Source: Actinocrispum wychmicini
GTDB taxonomy: Bacteria; Actinomycetota; Actinomycetes; Mycobacteriales; Pseudonocardiaceae
Assembly (NCBI RefSeq): GCF_004345645.1
Contig: NZ_SLWS01000012.1
Coordinates: forward strand, 1 to 64,000
Reading direction: 5' to 3'
Length of the DNA: 64,000 bases
The position numbers and the translations under genes are program-made. This document shows positions 1-8,977 of the stretch, piece after piece; position 1 is the stretch's first letter; every line of letters starts with the position of its first letter. The notes beneath the pieces were generated by a model, which was not told the DNA's origin, made no database searches, and worked only from the letters and a program-made list of their open reading frames with translations.

Positions 1-143
1 AAATGGTCAACGGCAGACCCCAATTCATTCCCCCACCATATGTGGACCCGTCACGCACACCCAGACGCAACCACATCCACGGCCCCCTCCCGAGCTCGGC
101 ATGAAGCGCGTGCCCGCGCAACACAACTGGCCCGGAGTGGGGT

Positions 144-321
144 CTCCCTCCCGTATGGCCTGGGCGCAGCCAATCATATTTGGCACGTGGTGTCCGAACC
201 CTCGATAGCCGTCCGGTCCGCCTACGCGAATCAGCAACAAGCGGGAGCGATACGGACCGAAACCCAAGCCGGACACCACGTGCCAGATATGATTCCCTTG
301 GGCAGGCCATACGGGAGGGAG
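144..321. repeat. Large imperfect inverted repeat
   Basis: The left arm is 144-196 and the right arm 270-321, separated by about 73 bases. Each arm has two matching blocks. The outer block (144-162 against 303-321) matches 19 of 19 bases. The inner block (172-196 against 270-294) matches 24 of 25 and contains GGCACGTGGTGTCCG. The stretches between blocks differ in sequence. The element could be a small non-autonomous transposon relic, a strong RNA hairpin, or two opposed regulator sites. No flanking target duplication was identified. Confidence 0.75.
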
Positions 322-569
322 GCGCCACGACCAAACAACTAAAACAACCAGCAACACCCAGCAAAAGGCTCCCTCTTGGCGGCCTGCCCTCGCGGCGAGC
401 GAACAATCTTTTAGGCGCGGCTTAAAAAGAACACCTGCCGCCAATGAGCCGGGTGTCGGCGATGCCGACGGCGCCAGGTCACCCAGCGCCGCTCGCCGGG
501 CACGTGGCTGGGACCCCGCTGCTGAAACGATCACGGGCGGCGAAGGCCTGGCCATCCTGCCCTGGTTGT

Positions 570-581
570 GCAATCGTTTGC
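570..581. promoter_or_regulatory. LacI-type operator copy 1
   Basis: The site reads GCAATCGTTTGC, a near-palindrome centred on CG, typical of LacI/GalR-family operators. It is one of five related sites in the first 11.2 kb. Its centre lies 57 bases from that of the next copy. Confidence 0.55.
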
Positions 582-626
582 GAAACACGAGACCGGCCAC
601 TCTGCTTGACTGAGCGGAGGCTCAGC

Positions 627-638
627 GCAAACGATTGG
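627..638. promoter_or_regulatory. LacI-type operator copy 2
   Basis: The site reads GCAAACGATTGG, almost the reverse complement of copy 1. It ends about 30 bases before the ATG at 668, just ahead of the ribosome binding site, where a bound repressor could block transcription. Confidence 0.55.
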
Positions 639-667
639 GCTCGGTGCCCCCGGGAGGAGACGACTTC

Positions 668-2287
668 ATGGCCTTGGAAGCAGACGTGCTGCTCGTCAAC
701 GGCAGGATCACCACGTTGGCCGACGGCGGCACGCCGCCTGAGGTGGGCGCGCTGGCTGTCCGTGGCGGGCGGGTGGTGTTCGCGGGCGACGAGCGGGACG
801 CCGATGGCCACGTCACGGCCAACACGACCGTGGTCGACCTGGGCGGGCGGCGGGTCATCCCGGGTCTGATCGACTCGCACATCCACTTCGTTCGGGCCGG
901 GCTGACCTGGAACGACGAGGTGCGCTGGGAGGGCATCCCGGACCTGGGTACCGGCCTGGCCCGGATCGAGGAGGCCGCCCGCCAGGTACCCGCTGGTGAC
1001 TGGATCCGGGTGATCGGTGGGTGGCATCCTGGCCAGCTTGCCGAGGGGCGCGGTCCGACCGTGGCCGAGCTGGACAAGGTCGCGCCGAACCATCCGGTGT
1101 TCCTGCAGTGCACGTACGACTGGGGCATGCTCAACACGCGCGCGGCCGAACGCGTCGACCTGCGCCGCGCGGTCGCCGACGGGGTGGACCCGGCGAGTGT
1201 GGACGTGCCGGCCCACCTTGTCCGCGGGATGGCGGCGCTGCGGTGGCTTTACTGGCAGCTTCCGGTGCCGACGCTGGAGCAGCAGGTCCACTCCACCGCC
1301 GCGGCTTCGGCCGAGCTGAGCCGGCTGGGCCTGACCGGGGTGATCGACGGCGGCGGATCCAACGCCGGCCCGGACATCTACCGGGCCGTGTACGAGACGT
1401 GGCGGCGTGGGCAGCTCACTGTCCGAACGCGACTGTTGGTGCACTCGTCCAAACCCGGGGCCGAACGGGAGGAGCTAGCCGGGCTGCTGCGGTATCTGCC
1501 GGCCGGGTTGGGGGACGACCTGCTGCGGGTGCTCGGCATGGGCGAGGTCGTGCACTACGGCGTGCACGACGGCTTTGTCCGCGACCCACAGCCGTCCGCG
1601 GACACGGTCGCCGAGCTGACCGAGATCTTCCAGGCGTGCCTGCGGGAACGATGGCCGCTGCAGATCCACACCATTCGGCCGGACACCATCGAGCTGGTGC
1701 TCGGGCTGTGGGAGGGCCTCGATCACGAGCTGATCAGGCGGCTGCGGTGGAGCCTGGTGCACGGCGAGGGACTCGACAGCGCGCAAGTGGCCCGGCTGGC
1801 GCGGCTCGGCGCGGGAGTGCTCGCCCCGGCCATGCTGCGGTTCGAGGGCGAGGGCGAGGATCTCGCCACGGACTGGGCCACCGAGCGCGCCGGGTTCACG
1901 CCGCCGTTGCGCGGCCTGCTCGACGCCGGGGTGCGGCTCGGCGGCGGCACGGACGCGATGCGCGTGGCCTCGTACCACCCGTTCGCCGCGTTGCACTACT
2001 ACGTCACCGGACGGACCGTGTCCGGTCGGCAGGTGCTGGACGAGACCAACCTGCTCACCCGCACCGAGGCATTGCGGTCGTACACCCACGACGCGGCCTG
2101 GTTCAGTTTCGAGGAGCACAGCCGGGGCCGGTTGCGGCCCGGCATGCTCGCCGACCTGGCCGTGCTGGACCGTGACTATTTCACCGTTTCGACGGCGGAA
2201 ATCCCGTCGGTGCGATCCGAGCTCACCCTGGTCAGCGGCCGTCCCACCTGGACATCGCCGGCTTTCCAGGGCGCGTTGCCCGGTTAA
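668..2287 (+). CDS. YtcJ-type amidohydrolase
   Basis: The product is a metal-dependent hydrolase of the amidohydrolase superfamily (539 aa), probably cytoplasmic, cleaving an amide or related C-N bond. The metal-site pattern is complete: an HxH pair in IDSHIHF (H71, H73), later histidines in LQIHT and LVHGEG, and an Asp in GGTDAM near residue 429. Length is normal for the YtcJ group. ATG 668 is chosen over an upstream in-frame ATG at 635 because GGGAGGAG lies just before it. The gene heads an operon-like run with an ABC importer and a second amidohydrolase, so its substrate is probably what the importer brings in. The exact substrate cannot be read from the sequence. Confidence 0.9.
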   Translation: MALEADVLLVNGRITTLADGGTPPEVGALAVRGGRVVFAGDERDADGHVTANTTVVDLGGRRVIPGLIDSHIHFVRAGLTWNDEVRWEGIPDLGTGLARIEEAARQVPAGDWIRVIGGWHPGQLAEGRGPTVAELDKVAPNHPVFLQCTYDWGMLNTRAAERVDLRRAVADGVDPASVDVPAHLVRGMAALRWLYWQLPVPTLEQQVHSTAAASAELSRLGLTGVIDGGGSNAGPDIYRAVYETWRRGQLTVRTRLLVHSSKPGAEREELAGLLRYLPAGLGDDLLRVLGMGEVVHYGVHDGFVRDPQPSADTVAELTEIFQACLRERWPLQIHTIRPDTIELVLGLWEGLDHELIRRLRWSLVHGEGLDSAQVARLARLGAGVLAPAMLRFEGEGEDLATDWATERAGFTPPLRGLLDAGVRLGGGTDAMRVASYHPFAALHYYVTGRTVSGRQVLDETNLLTRTEALRSYTHDAAWFSFEEHSRGRLRPGMLADLAVLDRDYFTVSTAEIPSVRSELTLVSGRPTWTSPAFQGALPG

Positions 2288-2289
2288 TT

Positions 2290-2301
2290 GCAAACGATGG
2301 T
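2290..2301. promoter_or_regulatory. LacI-type operator copy 3
   Basis: The site reads GCAAACGATGGT directly after the stop codon of the first amidohydrolase gene, with an extra half-site ATTGC at 2303-2307. It is more degenerate than copies 1 and 2. With copy 4 it brackets the intergenic gap before the importer genes, which suggests an internal promoter under the same repressor. Confidence 0.4.
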
Positions 2302-2380
2302 GATTGCAATCCGGCATCGGCGGTCATTACGGGGCTACCACACCCTTGATGTCCTGCTGGGATGGCTCTAGCCTCCCACA

Positions 2381-2392
2381 ACTAACGTTTGC
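2381..2392. promoter_or_regulatory. LacI-type operator copy 4
   Basis: The site reads ACTAACGTTTGC and has the same CG centre and TTTGC half-site as the others. It ends about 31 bases before the ATG at 2424, the same relative position as copy 2 to its gene. Confidence 0.45.
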
Positions 2393-2423
2393 AGTACCCC
2401 TTCCTCACCGAGGCGGAAGCAGA

Positions 2424-3950
2424 ATGAGACAGCGACGTTTCGTACGGCTGACAGCGATGGCGGCCTTGCTTGGCCTGGCCAGCACGGCGTGCGGCGGCGG
2501 GTCGACCGGATCCGGCGGGTCGGCCGCGGGCGGCGACGGGCACGGGACGCTGAAGGTCGGCGTCGCGTTCGCGTTGGACAGCTGGGAGACCCTGGACAAG
2601 CCCAACACCACGTACCTCGAAGGTGTCTTCGAGGGCCTGGTGGCACTGGAGGCCGACGGGATCAAGGTCGCGCCGCGGCTGGCCACCGAGTGGACCCAGA
2701 CCCCGACCGAGCTCAAGTTCACCCTCCGGCCCGGCGTGGTCTTCCACGACGGCACCCCGTTCGACGCCGAAGCGGTGAAGGTGAACCTGGAACGCGTCCG
2801 GGACACCCCGAGCGGCCTGCAGCCGCTGATGGAACCGGTGTCCTCGGTGGACGTGGTCGACCCGACGCACGTGACGCTCAAGCTCAAGCACCAGGCGCCG
2901 ACGCTGGTCCAGCAGCTGGCCCGGCGCGGCGGGCTGATGCTCAGCGCGAAGTCCATCAAGGACGGCACGTACAAGACCCGGCCGGCGGGCACCGGCCCGT
3001 ACATGTTCAACGAACAGAAGTCGGTGAAGGGCGCGAAGGTCGTCTACGACCTCTTCCCGCGCTACTGGGACAACGCCGCAGTTGGCCCGCATTCGCTTGT
3101 GCTGCAGTACATCGGCGACGACGACTCGATGGTGAACGCGCTGACCACGGGTCAGGTGGACGTGGCCACCGTCGCCGCGGCGGCGCAGAAACGGGTGGAG
3201 AGCGCCGGTTTCAAGACGTTGTGGTACCCCGCGTTGCGCTACCACTTCCTGTTCTTCGACCAGGCGAAGACGTTCGCGGACACCAAGGTGCGGCAGGCGG
3301 TGTGCTACGCGCTTGACCCGAAGGCCATCGTCGCGGCCCAGTACGAGAACCTCGGCGAGACGTACACCCAGCGGTTCAGTGAGGGCCAGCCCGGCTACAA
3401 CCCGGACGTCAAGGGCTACCAGCACGACGTGGCCAAGGCCAAGGAGCTGCTCGCCCAGGCCGGGAACCCGAACATCGCCATCAACTTCCCGATCTTCACC
3501 AGCCAGGCGAACCTCGGCGAACTGGTCCGCAGCCAGCTCGGCGCCGCGGGGATCCAGGTGACGGTGGAACGGATGTCCACGGCGCAGTACTTCACCACCT
3601 ACGACTCGGGGAAGTACCCGGCGGCGTACAACACCAGCACCGAAGAGGACACCGGACCGCTGGACTACTACCGCTACCACCTCGCCCCGAACGCGCCGGA
3701 CAACAAGTACAAGGTGGCGCACCCGGACCTGGACAGCGTGGCGCAGCAGAGCCTGACCGAGACGGATCCGGCCAAGCAGAACGAGCTCTGGCAGAAGATG
3801 ACCAAGATCATCCACGATGACGCGCTGGACTGCGGCTACATGAGCCTCACCATCGTGTTCGCCTGGAACACCAAGAAGGTCACGAACGTGGTGCCGACCC
3901 GGTTCCAGCCCTCGGTGTTCCGCTACGCCGAAGCCAAGGCCAATGGCTAG
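2424..3950 (+). CDS. ABC importer substrate-binding lipoprotein
   Basis: This is a family-5 extracellular solute-binding protein (peptide, nickel or opine type; 508 aa), tethered outside the membrane to deliver substrate to the permeases encoded next. The N terminus is a lipoprotein signal with lipobox LASTAC and the lipidated Cys at residue 23, followed by a Gly/Ser-rich linker. The body has the family pattern, including FTLRPGVVFHDGTPFDAEAV. ATG 2424 is chosen because the lipoprotein signal starts there and a GAGGCGG site precedes it; the longer frame from 2304 adds 40 residues without signal character. The preceding gap carries two LacI-type sites. Confidence 0.92.
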   Translation: MRQRRFVRLTAMAALLGLASTACGGGSTGSGGSAAGGDGHGTLKVGVAFALDSWETLDKPNTTYLEGVFEGLVALEADGIKVAPRLATEWTQTPTELKFTLRPGVVFHDGTPFDAEAVKVNLERVRDTPSGLQPLMEPVSSVDVVDPTHVTLKLKHQAPTLVQQLARRGGLMLSAKSIKDGTYKTRPAGTGPYMFNEQKSVKGAKVVYDLFPRYWDNAAVGPHSLVLQYIGDDDSMVNALTTGQVDVATVAAAAQKRVESAGFKTLWYPALRYHFLFFDQAKTFADTKVRQAVCYALDPKAIVAAQYENLGETYTQRFSEGQPGYNPDVKGYQHDVAKAKELLAQAGNPNIAINFPIFTSQANLGELVRSQLGAAGIQVTVERMSTAQYFTTYDSGKYPAAYNTSTEEDTGPLDYYRYHLAPNAPDNKYKVAHPDLDSVAQQSLTETDPAKQNELWQKMTKIIHDDALDCGYMSLTIVFAWNTKKVTNVVPTRFQPSVFRYAEAKANG

Positions 3951-3989
3951 GTGCGCGCCGGCGCAGTCCACGACAGGGTGGTGGCGGCG

Positions 3990-4934
3990 ATGCGGCGACT
4001 GATCGCGCTCCGGGTGCTGTCCACGATTCCGTTGCTGGCGTTGGTCGCCGGGTTCGTCTTCCTGTTGGTGCACCTGACCCCGATCGATCCGGTGCGCCAG
4101 CTGCTCGGGCCCGGCTCCACAGAGGACCAGCGGGCCGCGCTCGCCGCGCAGCTCGGCTATGACAGGCCGTTGCTGGCGCAGTTCGGCTCCTGGCTCGGTT
4201 CCGCGGTGCGCGGCGACTTCGGCCAGTCGCTGTTCACCCAGGACAACGTCCTTCAGTCTATTGTGGACCGACTGCCGATGACGATGTCGTTGGTGGTCGG
4301 CGGCTTGTTCGTGGCCGTGGTGATCGGGATCCCGGCCGGGATCGTCAGCGCGGTGCGGCCCGGTTCGGTCGGGGACCGGGCGGTGTCGCTGCTGATCGCG
4401 ATCGGCCTGGCCATCCCGAGCTTCTGGTTGGCCATGTTGCTCGCGTTGGTGTTCGCGGTGCTGTTGCCGTTGCTGCCTGCGTTGGGCTACACCCCGATCG
4501 ACGAGGATCCGGTCGCGTGGTTCCGCGGGATGGTGCTGCCGTGTCTGGCTCTCGGTCTGCCAGCGTCCGCGACGATCGCCAGACAGCTGCGTGGCGCGTT
4601 GGCCGGCGCGTTGCGGGCGCCGTACACACAGGCGTTGCGGGCCAGGGGAACGCCTCGCAACCGGATCATCTACCGGTACGGCCTGCGTAACTCGATGGTT
4701 CCGGTGCTCACCACGATCGGTTGGGAGCTGGCCGTGATGATGGCGGTCAGCTTCGTGGTGGAGCGGGTGTTCGGCTTCCCCGGCACCGGGACACTGCTGA
4801 TCGACGCGGTGGTACGCAACGACATGCCGGTGGTGCAGGGCGGCGTGATGTTCTTCGCGGGTGCGGTGGTGCTGGTGAACCTGTTGGTGGACATCGGATA
4901 CGGGATTCTTGACCCGAAGGCGAGGCCGCAGTGA
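3990..4934 (+). CDS. ABC importer permease (DppB/OppB type)
   Basis: This integral membrane permease of a peptide/nickel-type importer is about 314 aa with roughly six hydrophobic segments. A conserved cytoplasmic loop near AYTQALRARG-like sequence (APYTQALRARGTPRNRII) is the typical contact with the ATPase. ATG 3990 gives the usual family N terminus (MRRL followed at once by a membrane helix). A GTG at 3951, immediately after the upstream stop codon, would add 13 residues and is possible. The stop overlaps the next start by four bases (GTGA), indicating coupled translation. Confidence 0.9.
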   Translation: MRRLIALRVLSTIPLLALVAGFVFLLVHLTPIDPVRQLLGPGSTEDQRAALAAQLGYDRPLLAQFGSWLGSAVRGDFGQSLFTQDNVLQSIVDRLPMTMSLVVGGLFVAVVIGIPAGIVSAVRPGSVGDRAVSLLIAIGLAIPSFWLAMLLALVFAVLLPLLPALGYTPIDEDPVAWFRGMVLPCLALGLPASATIARQLRGALAGALRAPYTQALRARGTPRNRIIYRYGLRNSMVPVLTTIGWELAVMMAVSFVVERVFGFPGTGTLLIDAVVRNDMPVVQGGVMFFAGAVVLVNLLVDIGYGILDPKARPQ

Positions 4935-6817
4935 CCAAACCCGCGGCGACGAAACCCGCGACTGGCAGGCTCAAGGGGCTGCTCCGGCCCGCTCCCCTGC
5001 TCGCGTTGGGCTACCTCGGCCTGTTGGTGGTGCTGGCCGTCGGCGCGGACGTGATCGCGCCGTACGACCCCAATGCCGTGGACGTGCCGAACAAGTTGGC
5101 CGGGCCGGGCGGGACGCACTGGCTCGGCACCGACGAACTCGGCCGCGACCAGCTGTCCCGGATCATCTACGGCACCAGGGTGGCGCTCATCGCGTCCTTC
5201 CAGGCGGTGGTGCCGGCGCTGATCGTGGGGGTCGCGCTCGGCCTGACCGTGGCGTACCTCGGCGGCTGGTGGGACCGGGTGGCCATGCGGCTGGCCGACG
5301 TGATGGGCTCGATTCCCGCGCTGCTGTTCGCCTTCGGCGTGATCGCCGTGCTCGGCCGCGGGCTCACCAACGCGATGATCGCCGCGTCGATCGTGTTCGC
5401 CATCAACTTCATGCGCCTGACCAGGGCGTTGGTGCTGGTCGAACGAGAACGGCTGTACGTGGACGCCGCGCGGGTGCTCGGCTTGTCGACGCCGCGGATC
5501 ATGTTCGGCCAGATCCTGCCGAACATCGCCGGCCCGATCGTGGTGCAGTTCTCCATCATGCTGGGCGTCGGCCAGCTGTTCGAGGCGATGCTGAGCTTCC
5601 TCGGCCTCGGCGCGGGCGCGGACCAGACCAGCTGGGGTGAGATGCTGGACCTGTCCCGCACGTATTCCAGTACGCAGCCGCTGCTGCCGGTGTTCCCCGG
5701 CATCGCCATCACGCTGACCGTGTTGGCGTTCAACGTGATCGGCGACGCGCTGCGCGACTCGGTGAGCAGCCAGTCGGCCGAGCGGATCACCTGGACCACG
5801 GCGAAGTCACGCAAGCCGAAGGTCGCCGTGCCCACGAAAGAAACGAGAGCAGTGCTCTCGGTTTCCGGACTGACCGTGCAGGTGCCCGGACCGGGCGGCA
5901 ATGTGTCCGTTGTGGACGATGTGGCGCTGGAGATCGCGAAGGGCGAGGTGTACGGCCTGGTCGGCGAGTCCGGGTGCGGGAAGTCGATGACCGCGCTGGC
6001 GTTGATGGGCCTGGTGCCGCCGCCCGCCCGGCTCACCGCGGGCTCGGTGCGGCTGGGCGGCCGGGAACTGGCCGGGCTGGACGAGCGGGCGCTGTCCGGC
6101 ATCCGGGGCAACGAGATCTCGCTGATCTTCCAGGACCCGATCGCCTCGCTGTCCCCGGTGCACACGATCGGCCGGCAGATCGGCGAGCCACTGCGGGCCC
6201 ACCGCGGCATGTCCCGGCGGGACGCGCTGGACCGCGCGGGTGAACTGCTGAACCTGGTCGGCGTGCCGGACGCGCGGCGCCGGCTCGGCGACTACCCGTT
6301 CCAGTTCTCCGGCGGCATGGCGCAACGGGTCGCCATCGCCGCGGCGTTGGCGTGCGAGCCGAAGCTGCTGATCGCCGACGAGCCGACCACCGCGTTGGAC
6401 GTGTCCGTCCAGCGGCAGGTGCTCGATCTGCTGTTGGACCTGCGTGACCGGTTCTCGATGTCGATCCTGCTGATCACCCACGACCTCGGGGTGATCGCGG
6501 ACGTGTGCGACCGGGTGTCGGTGATGTACGCCGGGCAGATCGTGGAGACCGCGGACGTCGACACGCTCTTCCAGGCTCCACGGCATCCGTACACGGCGGC
6601 ACTGCTCGACGCCATGCCGACCGTGCGGGACGCCGGCGAGACGCTCCCGACGATCCCCGGAACCGTTCCCCCGCCATGGGAATGGCCGACCGGGTGTCGG
6701 TTCAACCCACGGTGTGAGTACGCGGTGGACAGTTGCCGGGAGGCGATCATTCCGCTGGTCGAAGGCAGTCGGTGCAAGCGTAGCGGCGAACTGACGCTGG
6801 GAGGTGCGCGTGTCTGA
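4931..6817 (+). CDS. Fused ABC permease and ATPase (DppC-DppD)
   Basis: One 628-aa polypeptide combines the second permease (about residues 1-285) with the first ATPase (about 310-628). The permease half has a DppC-type N terminus, the motif HWLGTDELGRD and a permease loop with YVDAARVLG. The ATPase half has Walker A GESGCGKSM near residue 344, signature FSGGMAQR near 459, Walker B LLIADEP near 479, and the C-terminal tail of oligopeptide ATPases with GCRFNPRCEY. The hydrophilic stretch of about 30 residues between halves is a linker. Such fusions are known in actinobacteria. The reading frame is continuous, so this is a real fusion. Start GTG 4931 overlaps the previous stop. Confidence 0.93.
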   Translation: MTKPAATKPATGRLKGLLRPAPLLALGYLGLLVVLAVGADVIAPYDPNAVDVPNKLAGPGGTHWLGTDELGRDQLSRIIYGTRVALIASFQAVVPALIVGVALGLTVAYLGGWWDRVAMRLADVMGSIPALLFAFGVIAVLGRGLTNAMIAASIVFAINFMRLTRALVLVERERLYVDAARVLGLSTPRIMFGQILPNIAGPIVVQFSIMLGVGQLFEAMLSFLGLGAGADQTSWGEMLDLSRTYSSTQPLLPVFPGIAITLTVLAFNVIGDALRDSVSSQSAERITWTTAKSRKPKVAVPTKETRAVLSVSGLTVQVPGPGGNVSVVDDVALEIAKGEVYGLVGESGCGKSMTALALMGLVPPPARLTAGSVRLGGRELAGLDERALSGIRGNEISLIFQDPIASLSPVHTIGRQIGEPLRAHRGMSRRDALDRAGELLNLVGVPDARRRLGDYPFQFSGGMAQRVAIAAALACEPKLLIADEPTTALDVSVQRQVLDLLLDLRDRFSMSILLITHDLGVIADVCDRVSVMYAGQIVETADVDTLFQAPRHPYTAALLDAMPTVRDAGETLPTIPGTVPPPWEWPTGCRFNPRCEYAVDSCREAIIPLVEGSRCKRSGELTLGGARV

Positions 6818-7676
6818 ACCACTGTTGAAAGTGGACGGCCTGCGGGTCAGCTTCCAGCGCGGCCGGGCCGGGATATCGTTGCGGCCACAGCGGTTCGACG
6901 CGGTCCGCGGAGTGTCGTTCGACATCCCGGCAGGCCGGACGTTCGGCCTGGTCGGCGAGTCCGGGTCGGGCAAGAGCACAGTCGGCCGGGCGGTGCTGCG
7001 GCTGCTGCGGCCCACCGGCGGCACGATCGTGTTCGACGGCAAGGAAGTGACCGCGTTCGGCCGGCGAACCCCGCGCTGGTATCGCCGGGCGGTGCAGGTC
7101 GTGTTCCAGGATCCGTTGTCCTCCTTGAATCCCAACCAGGTCGTGGCCACCACCCTGACCCAGGCGCTGGCCCAGAACGAAGCCCTCCCCCATGCCGAAC
7201 GGCCGGCGGCGCTGCGGGAACTGCTGGACCAGGTCGGGCTGGCCGCGCATCACGCGCGCAGCCTGCCCCGCGAACTGTCCGGCGGGCAACGCCAGCGGGT
7301 GGCCATCGCGCGGGCGCTCGCGGTGCGGCCCCGGCTGATCATCTGCGACGAGCCGGTCAGCGCGCTGGACGTCTCCACCCAGGCCCAGGTCATCAACCTG
7401 CTCGTCCAGTTGCAGCGGGACCTCGGGCTGAGCTACCTGTTCGTGGCGCACGACCTGGCCGTGGTCCGGCACATGAGCCACGAGATCGGCGTGATGTACC
7501 GCGGCGAGCTCGTGGAGACGGGCCCCGGCGAACAGGTCTATTCCGCGCCGACCCACCCCTACACCCGGATGTTGCTGGATTCGGTGCCGCTGCCGGATCC
7601 GGCCTTGCAGCGGCGGAGGCGCGCGGAGCGCCGGACCGATCTGGAGGAGTTCTCTTGGCAGCCCACAGCATCCTGA
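6810..7676 (+). CDS. ABC importer ATPase (DppF/OppF type)
   Basis: This is the second nucleotide-binding subunit (288 aa) and completes the importer. Walker A is GESGSGKST, the signature is LSGGQRQR, Walker B is LIICDEP and the switch His is in VAHDLAV. GTG 6810 is chosen because GGGAGG lies at a good distance; an in-frame GTG at 6804 overlaps that site. The C terminus is shorter than usual for DppF and overlaps the next gene by 22 bases in another frame. The arrangement of binding protein, permease, permease-ATPase, ATPase and hydrolase supports a single transcript. Confidence 0.92.
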   Translation: MSEPLLKVDGLRVSFQRGRAGISLRPQRFDAVRGVSFDIPAGRTFGLVGESGSGKSTVGRAVLRLLRPTGGTIVFDGKEVTAFGRRTPRWYRRAVQVVFQDPLSSLNPNQVVATTLTQALAQNEALPHAERPAALRELLDQVGLAAHHARSLPRELSGGQRQRVAIARALAVRPRLIICDEPVSALDVSTQAQVINLLVQLQRDLGLSYLFVAHDLAVVRHMSHEIGVMYRGELVETGPGEQVYSAPTHPYTRMLLDSVPLPDPALQRRRRAERRTDLEEFSWQPTAS

Positions 7677-8968
7677 TCCGACATGGCCACGTGCTGACCA
7701 TGGACGACCGGCTCGGCGACCTGCCGGCCGGCGACGTCCTGGTGAGCGGCGGCAAGATCGTTCGAGTGGCCGAGCGGATCGACGACCCGGCCGACGAGGT
7801 GATCGACGCGGACGGCATGTTCGTCCTCCCGGGACTCGTGGACACCCACATCCACCTGTGGCAGACGGTCCTGCGGGGGCTGGCCGCCGACTTGTGGAAG
7901 GGCGAGTACTTCACGCACGTCCTGCCGTACCGCGATCGCTTCCGGCCGGAGGACATGTACGCCGGTGGTTACGTCGGCGGCCTTGAGCTGCTGAGCAACG
8001 GAACCACGACCGCGCTGGACTTCTGTCACGCGATCAGCTCACCGGACCACGTGGACGCGGCACTGGACGGTCTGCGCGCCTCTGGGCTGCGCGGCGTGTT
8101 CGGCTACAGCGTGAAGGAGACCCCACCGGGCGTGTTCCGTTCGCAGGACGAACGTTTCCGTGACCTCGAACGGGTCCTGGCCGGGCTCGACGGCCGGCTG
8201 TCGCTGATGGTGGCGTTGTCCGACCTGGAGACCGTGGACATCGAGACCTGCGTGCGGGAAACGTCGTTCGCGCGTGACCTGGGCCTCCGGATGACCATCC
8301 ACTCCAACTTCGAACATCAGGTCACCGCGATGGACCAGGCCGGCCTGCTAGGCCCGGATCTCCTGCCGGTGCACGGAAACCTGATGAACGACAACGAGTT
8401 GGACCTCCTCGCCGGGCACGGCACGCCGATATCGTTCACACCGTCGGTGGAGGTCTACGGCGCGCCGTGCACGGTGTTGGGTCGGGCACTGCGCCGGGAC
8501 ATCCCGATCACCTGGGGCTGTGACATCCCGACGATGGTCAACGGCGACCTGTTCGCCCAACTCCGGCTGATCGTGCACGTCCAGGGATTCCTGGACGCCC
8601 AACGGGAACGCCTGAACGGCCGGACACCATCACGGGACCAGGGCCTTCCCCTGCTCACGCCACGCAAAGCGCTGTACGGAGCCACTTTGGGCGGAGCCAC
8701 GGCGCTCGGTCTGGGTGACCGGACCGGCAGTCTCACGCCGGGCAAGGAGGCCGACATCGTGCTGCTGCGCTCCGGCCCGTTCGGCACCTCGTTGTGCGAC
8801 CCGGCCGCGCACATCGTCTTCCAGTCCGGCACTCAGGACGTCGACACAGTGCTGGTGGCGGGCGAGGTCCGCAAACGCGCCGGTGAACTCCTGAGGGTGG
8901 ACTCCGCTCAGGTGTCCCAGCTGGTCACAGCGAGCCGGGCGCACGTCATGGCCAAGCCCCTTGGCTAG
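7655..8968 (+). CDS. TrzA/cytosine-deaminase-type amidohydrolase
   Basis: This 437-aa cytoplasmic hydrolase belongs to the amidohydrolase branch containing cytosine and guanine deaminases and s-triazine hydrolases. Metal-site residues are visible: HxH in VDTHIHLWQ, His in MTIHSNFEHQ, His in LPVHGNL and Asp in WGCDIP. The start is TTG 7655, supported by GGAGGAG six bases upstream, inside the end of the ATPase gene. Its place at the end of the importer operon implies that it acts on the imported compound or on the product of the first amidohydrolase. An N-heterocycle or a substituted amide are both possible. Confidence 0.9.
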   Translation: MAAHSILIRHGHVLTMDDRLGDLPAGDVLVSGGKIVRVAERIDDPADEVIDADGMFVLPGLVDTHIHLWQTVLRGLAADLWKGEYFTHVLPYRDRFRPEDMYAGGYVGGLELLSNGTTTALDFCHAISSPDHVDAALDGLRASGLRGVFGYSVKETPPGVFRSQDERFRDLERVLAGLDGRLSLMVALSDLETVDIETCVRETSFARDLGLRMTIHSNFEHQVTAMDQAGLLGPDLLPVHGNLMNDNELDLLAGHGTPISFTPSVEVYGAPCTVLGRALRRDIPITWGCDIPTMVNGDLFAQLRLIVHVQGFLDAQRERLNGRTPSRDQGLPLLTPRKALYGATLGGATALGLGDRTGSLTPGKEADIVLLRSGPFGTSLCDPAAHIVFQSGTQDVDTVLVAGEVRKRAGELLRVDSAQVSQLVTASRAHVMAKPLG

Positions 8969-8971
8969 CCT
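8966..8971 (+). promoter_or_regulatory. Leaderless -10 element overlapping a stop codon
   Basis: TAGCCT ends six bases before the ATG at 8978, the spacing expected for a transcript starting at or next to the start codon. Its first three bases are also the stop codon of the preceding gene. No ribosome binding site precedes the ATG. Confidence 0.4.
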
Positions 8972-8977
8972 GGGGCA

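Larger units (their letters stand above)
1..667. other. Left-edge non-coding region
   Basis: No convincing gene is seen before the start codon at 668. The open frames here lack a plausible ribosome binding site and codon bias and run through an inverted repeat (144-321). Bases 322-450 are locally richer in A and T. The last 100 bases carry two LacI-type operator copies (570-581 and 627-638) and look like the promoter region of the catabolic operon that follows. Confidence 0.6.

Noticed and set aside
25..600. Minus-strand frame of 191 codons at the left edge
   Set aside because: It runs through the inverted repeat, has no ribosome binding site and no family features.
479..1444. Long minus-strand frame opposite the first amidohydrolase
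   Set aside because: It is a shadow of the real gene; its composition is His/Arg/Pro-rich as expected from antisense of GC-rich codons.
2382..4073. 563-codon minus-strand frame opposite the binding protein
   Set aside because: The plus-strand gene has a lipoprotein signal and family motifs; the minus frame is antisense noise.
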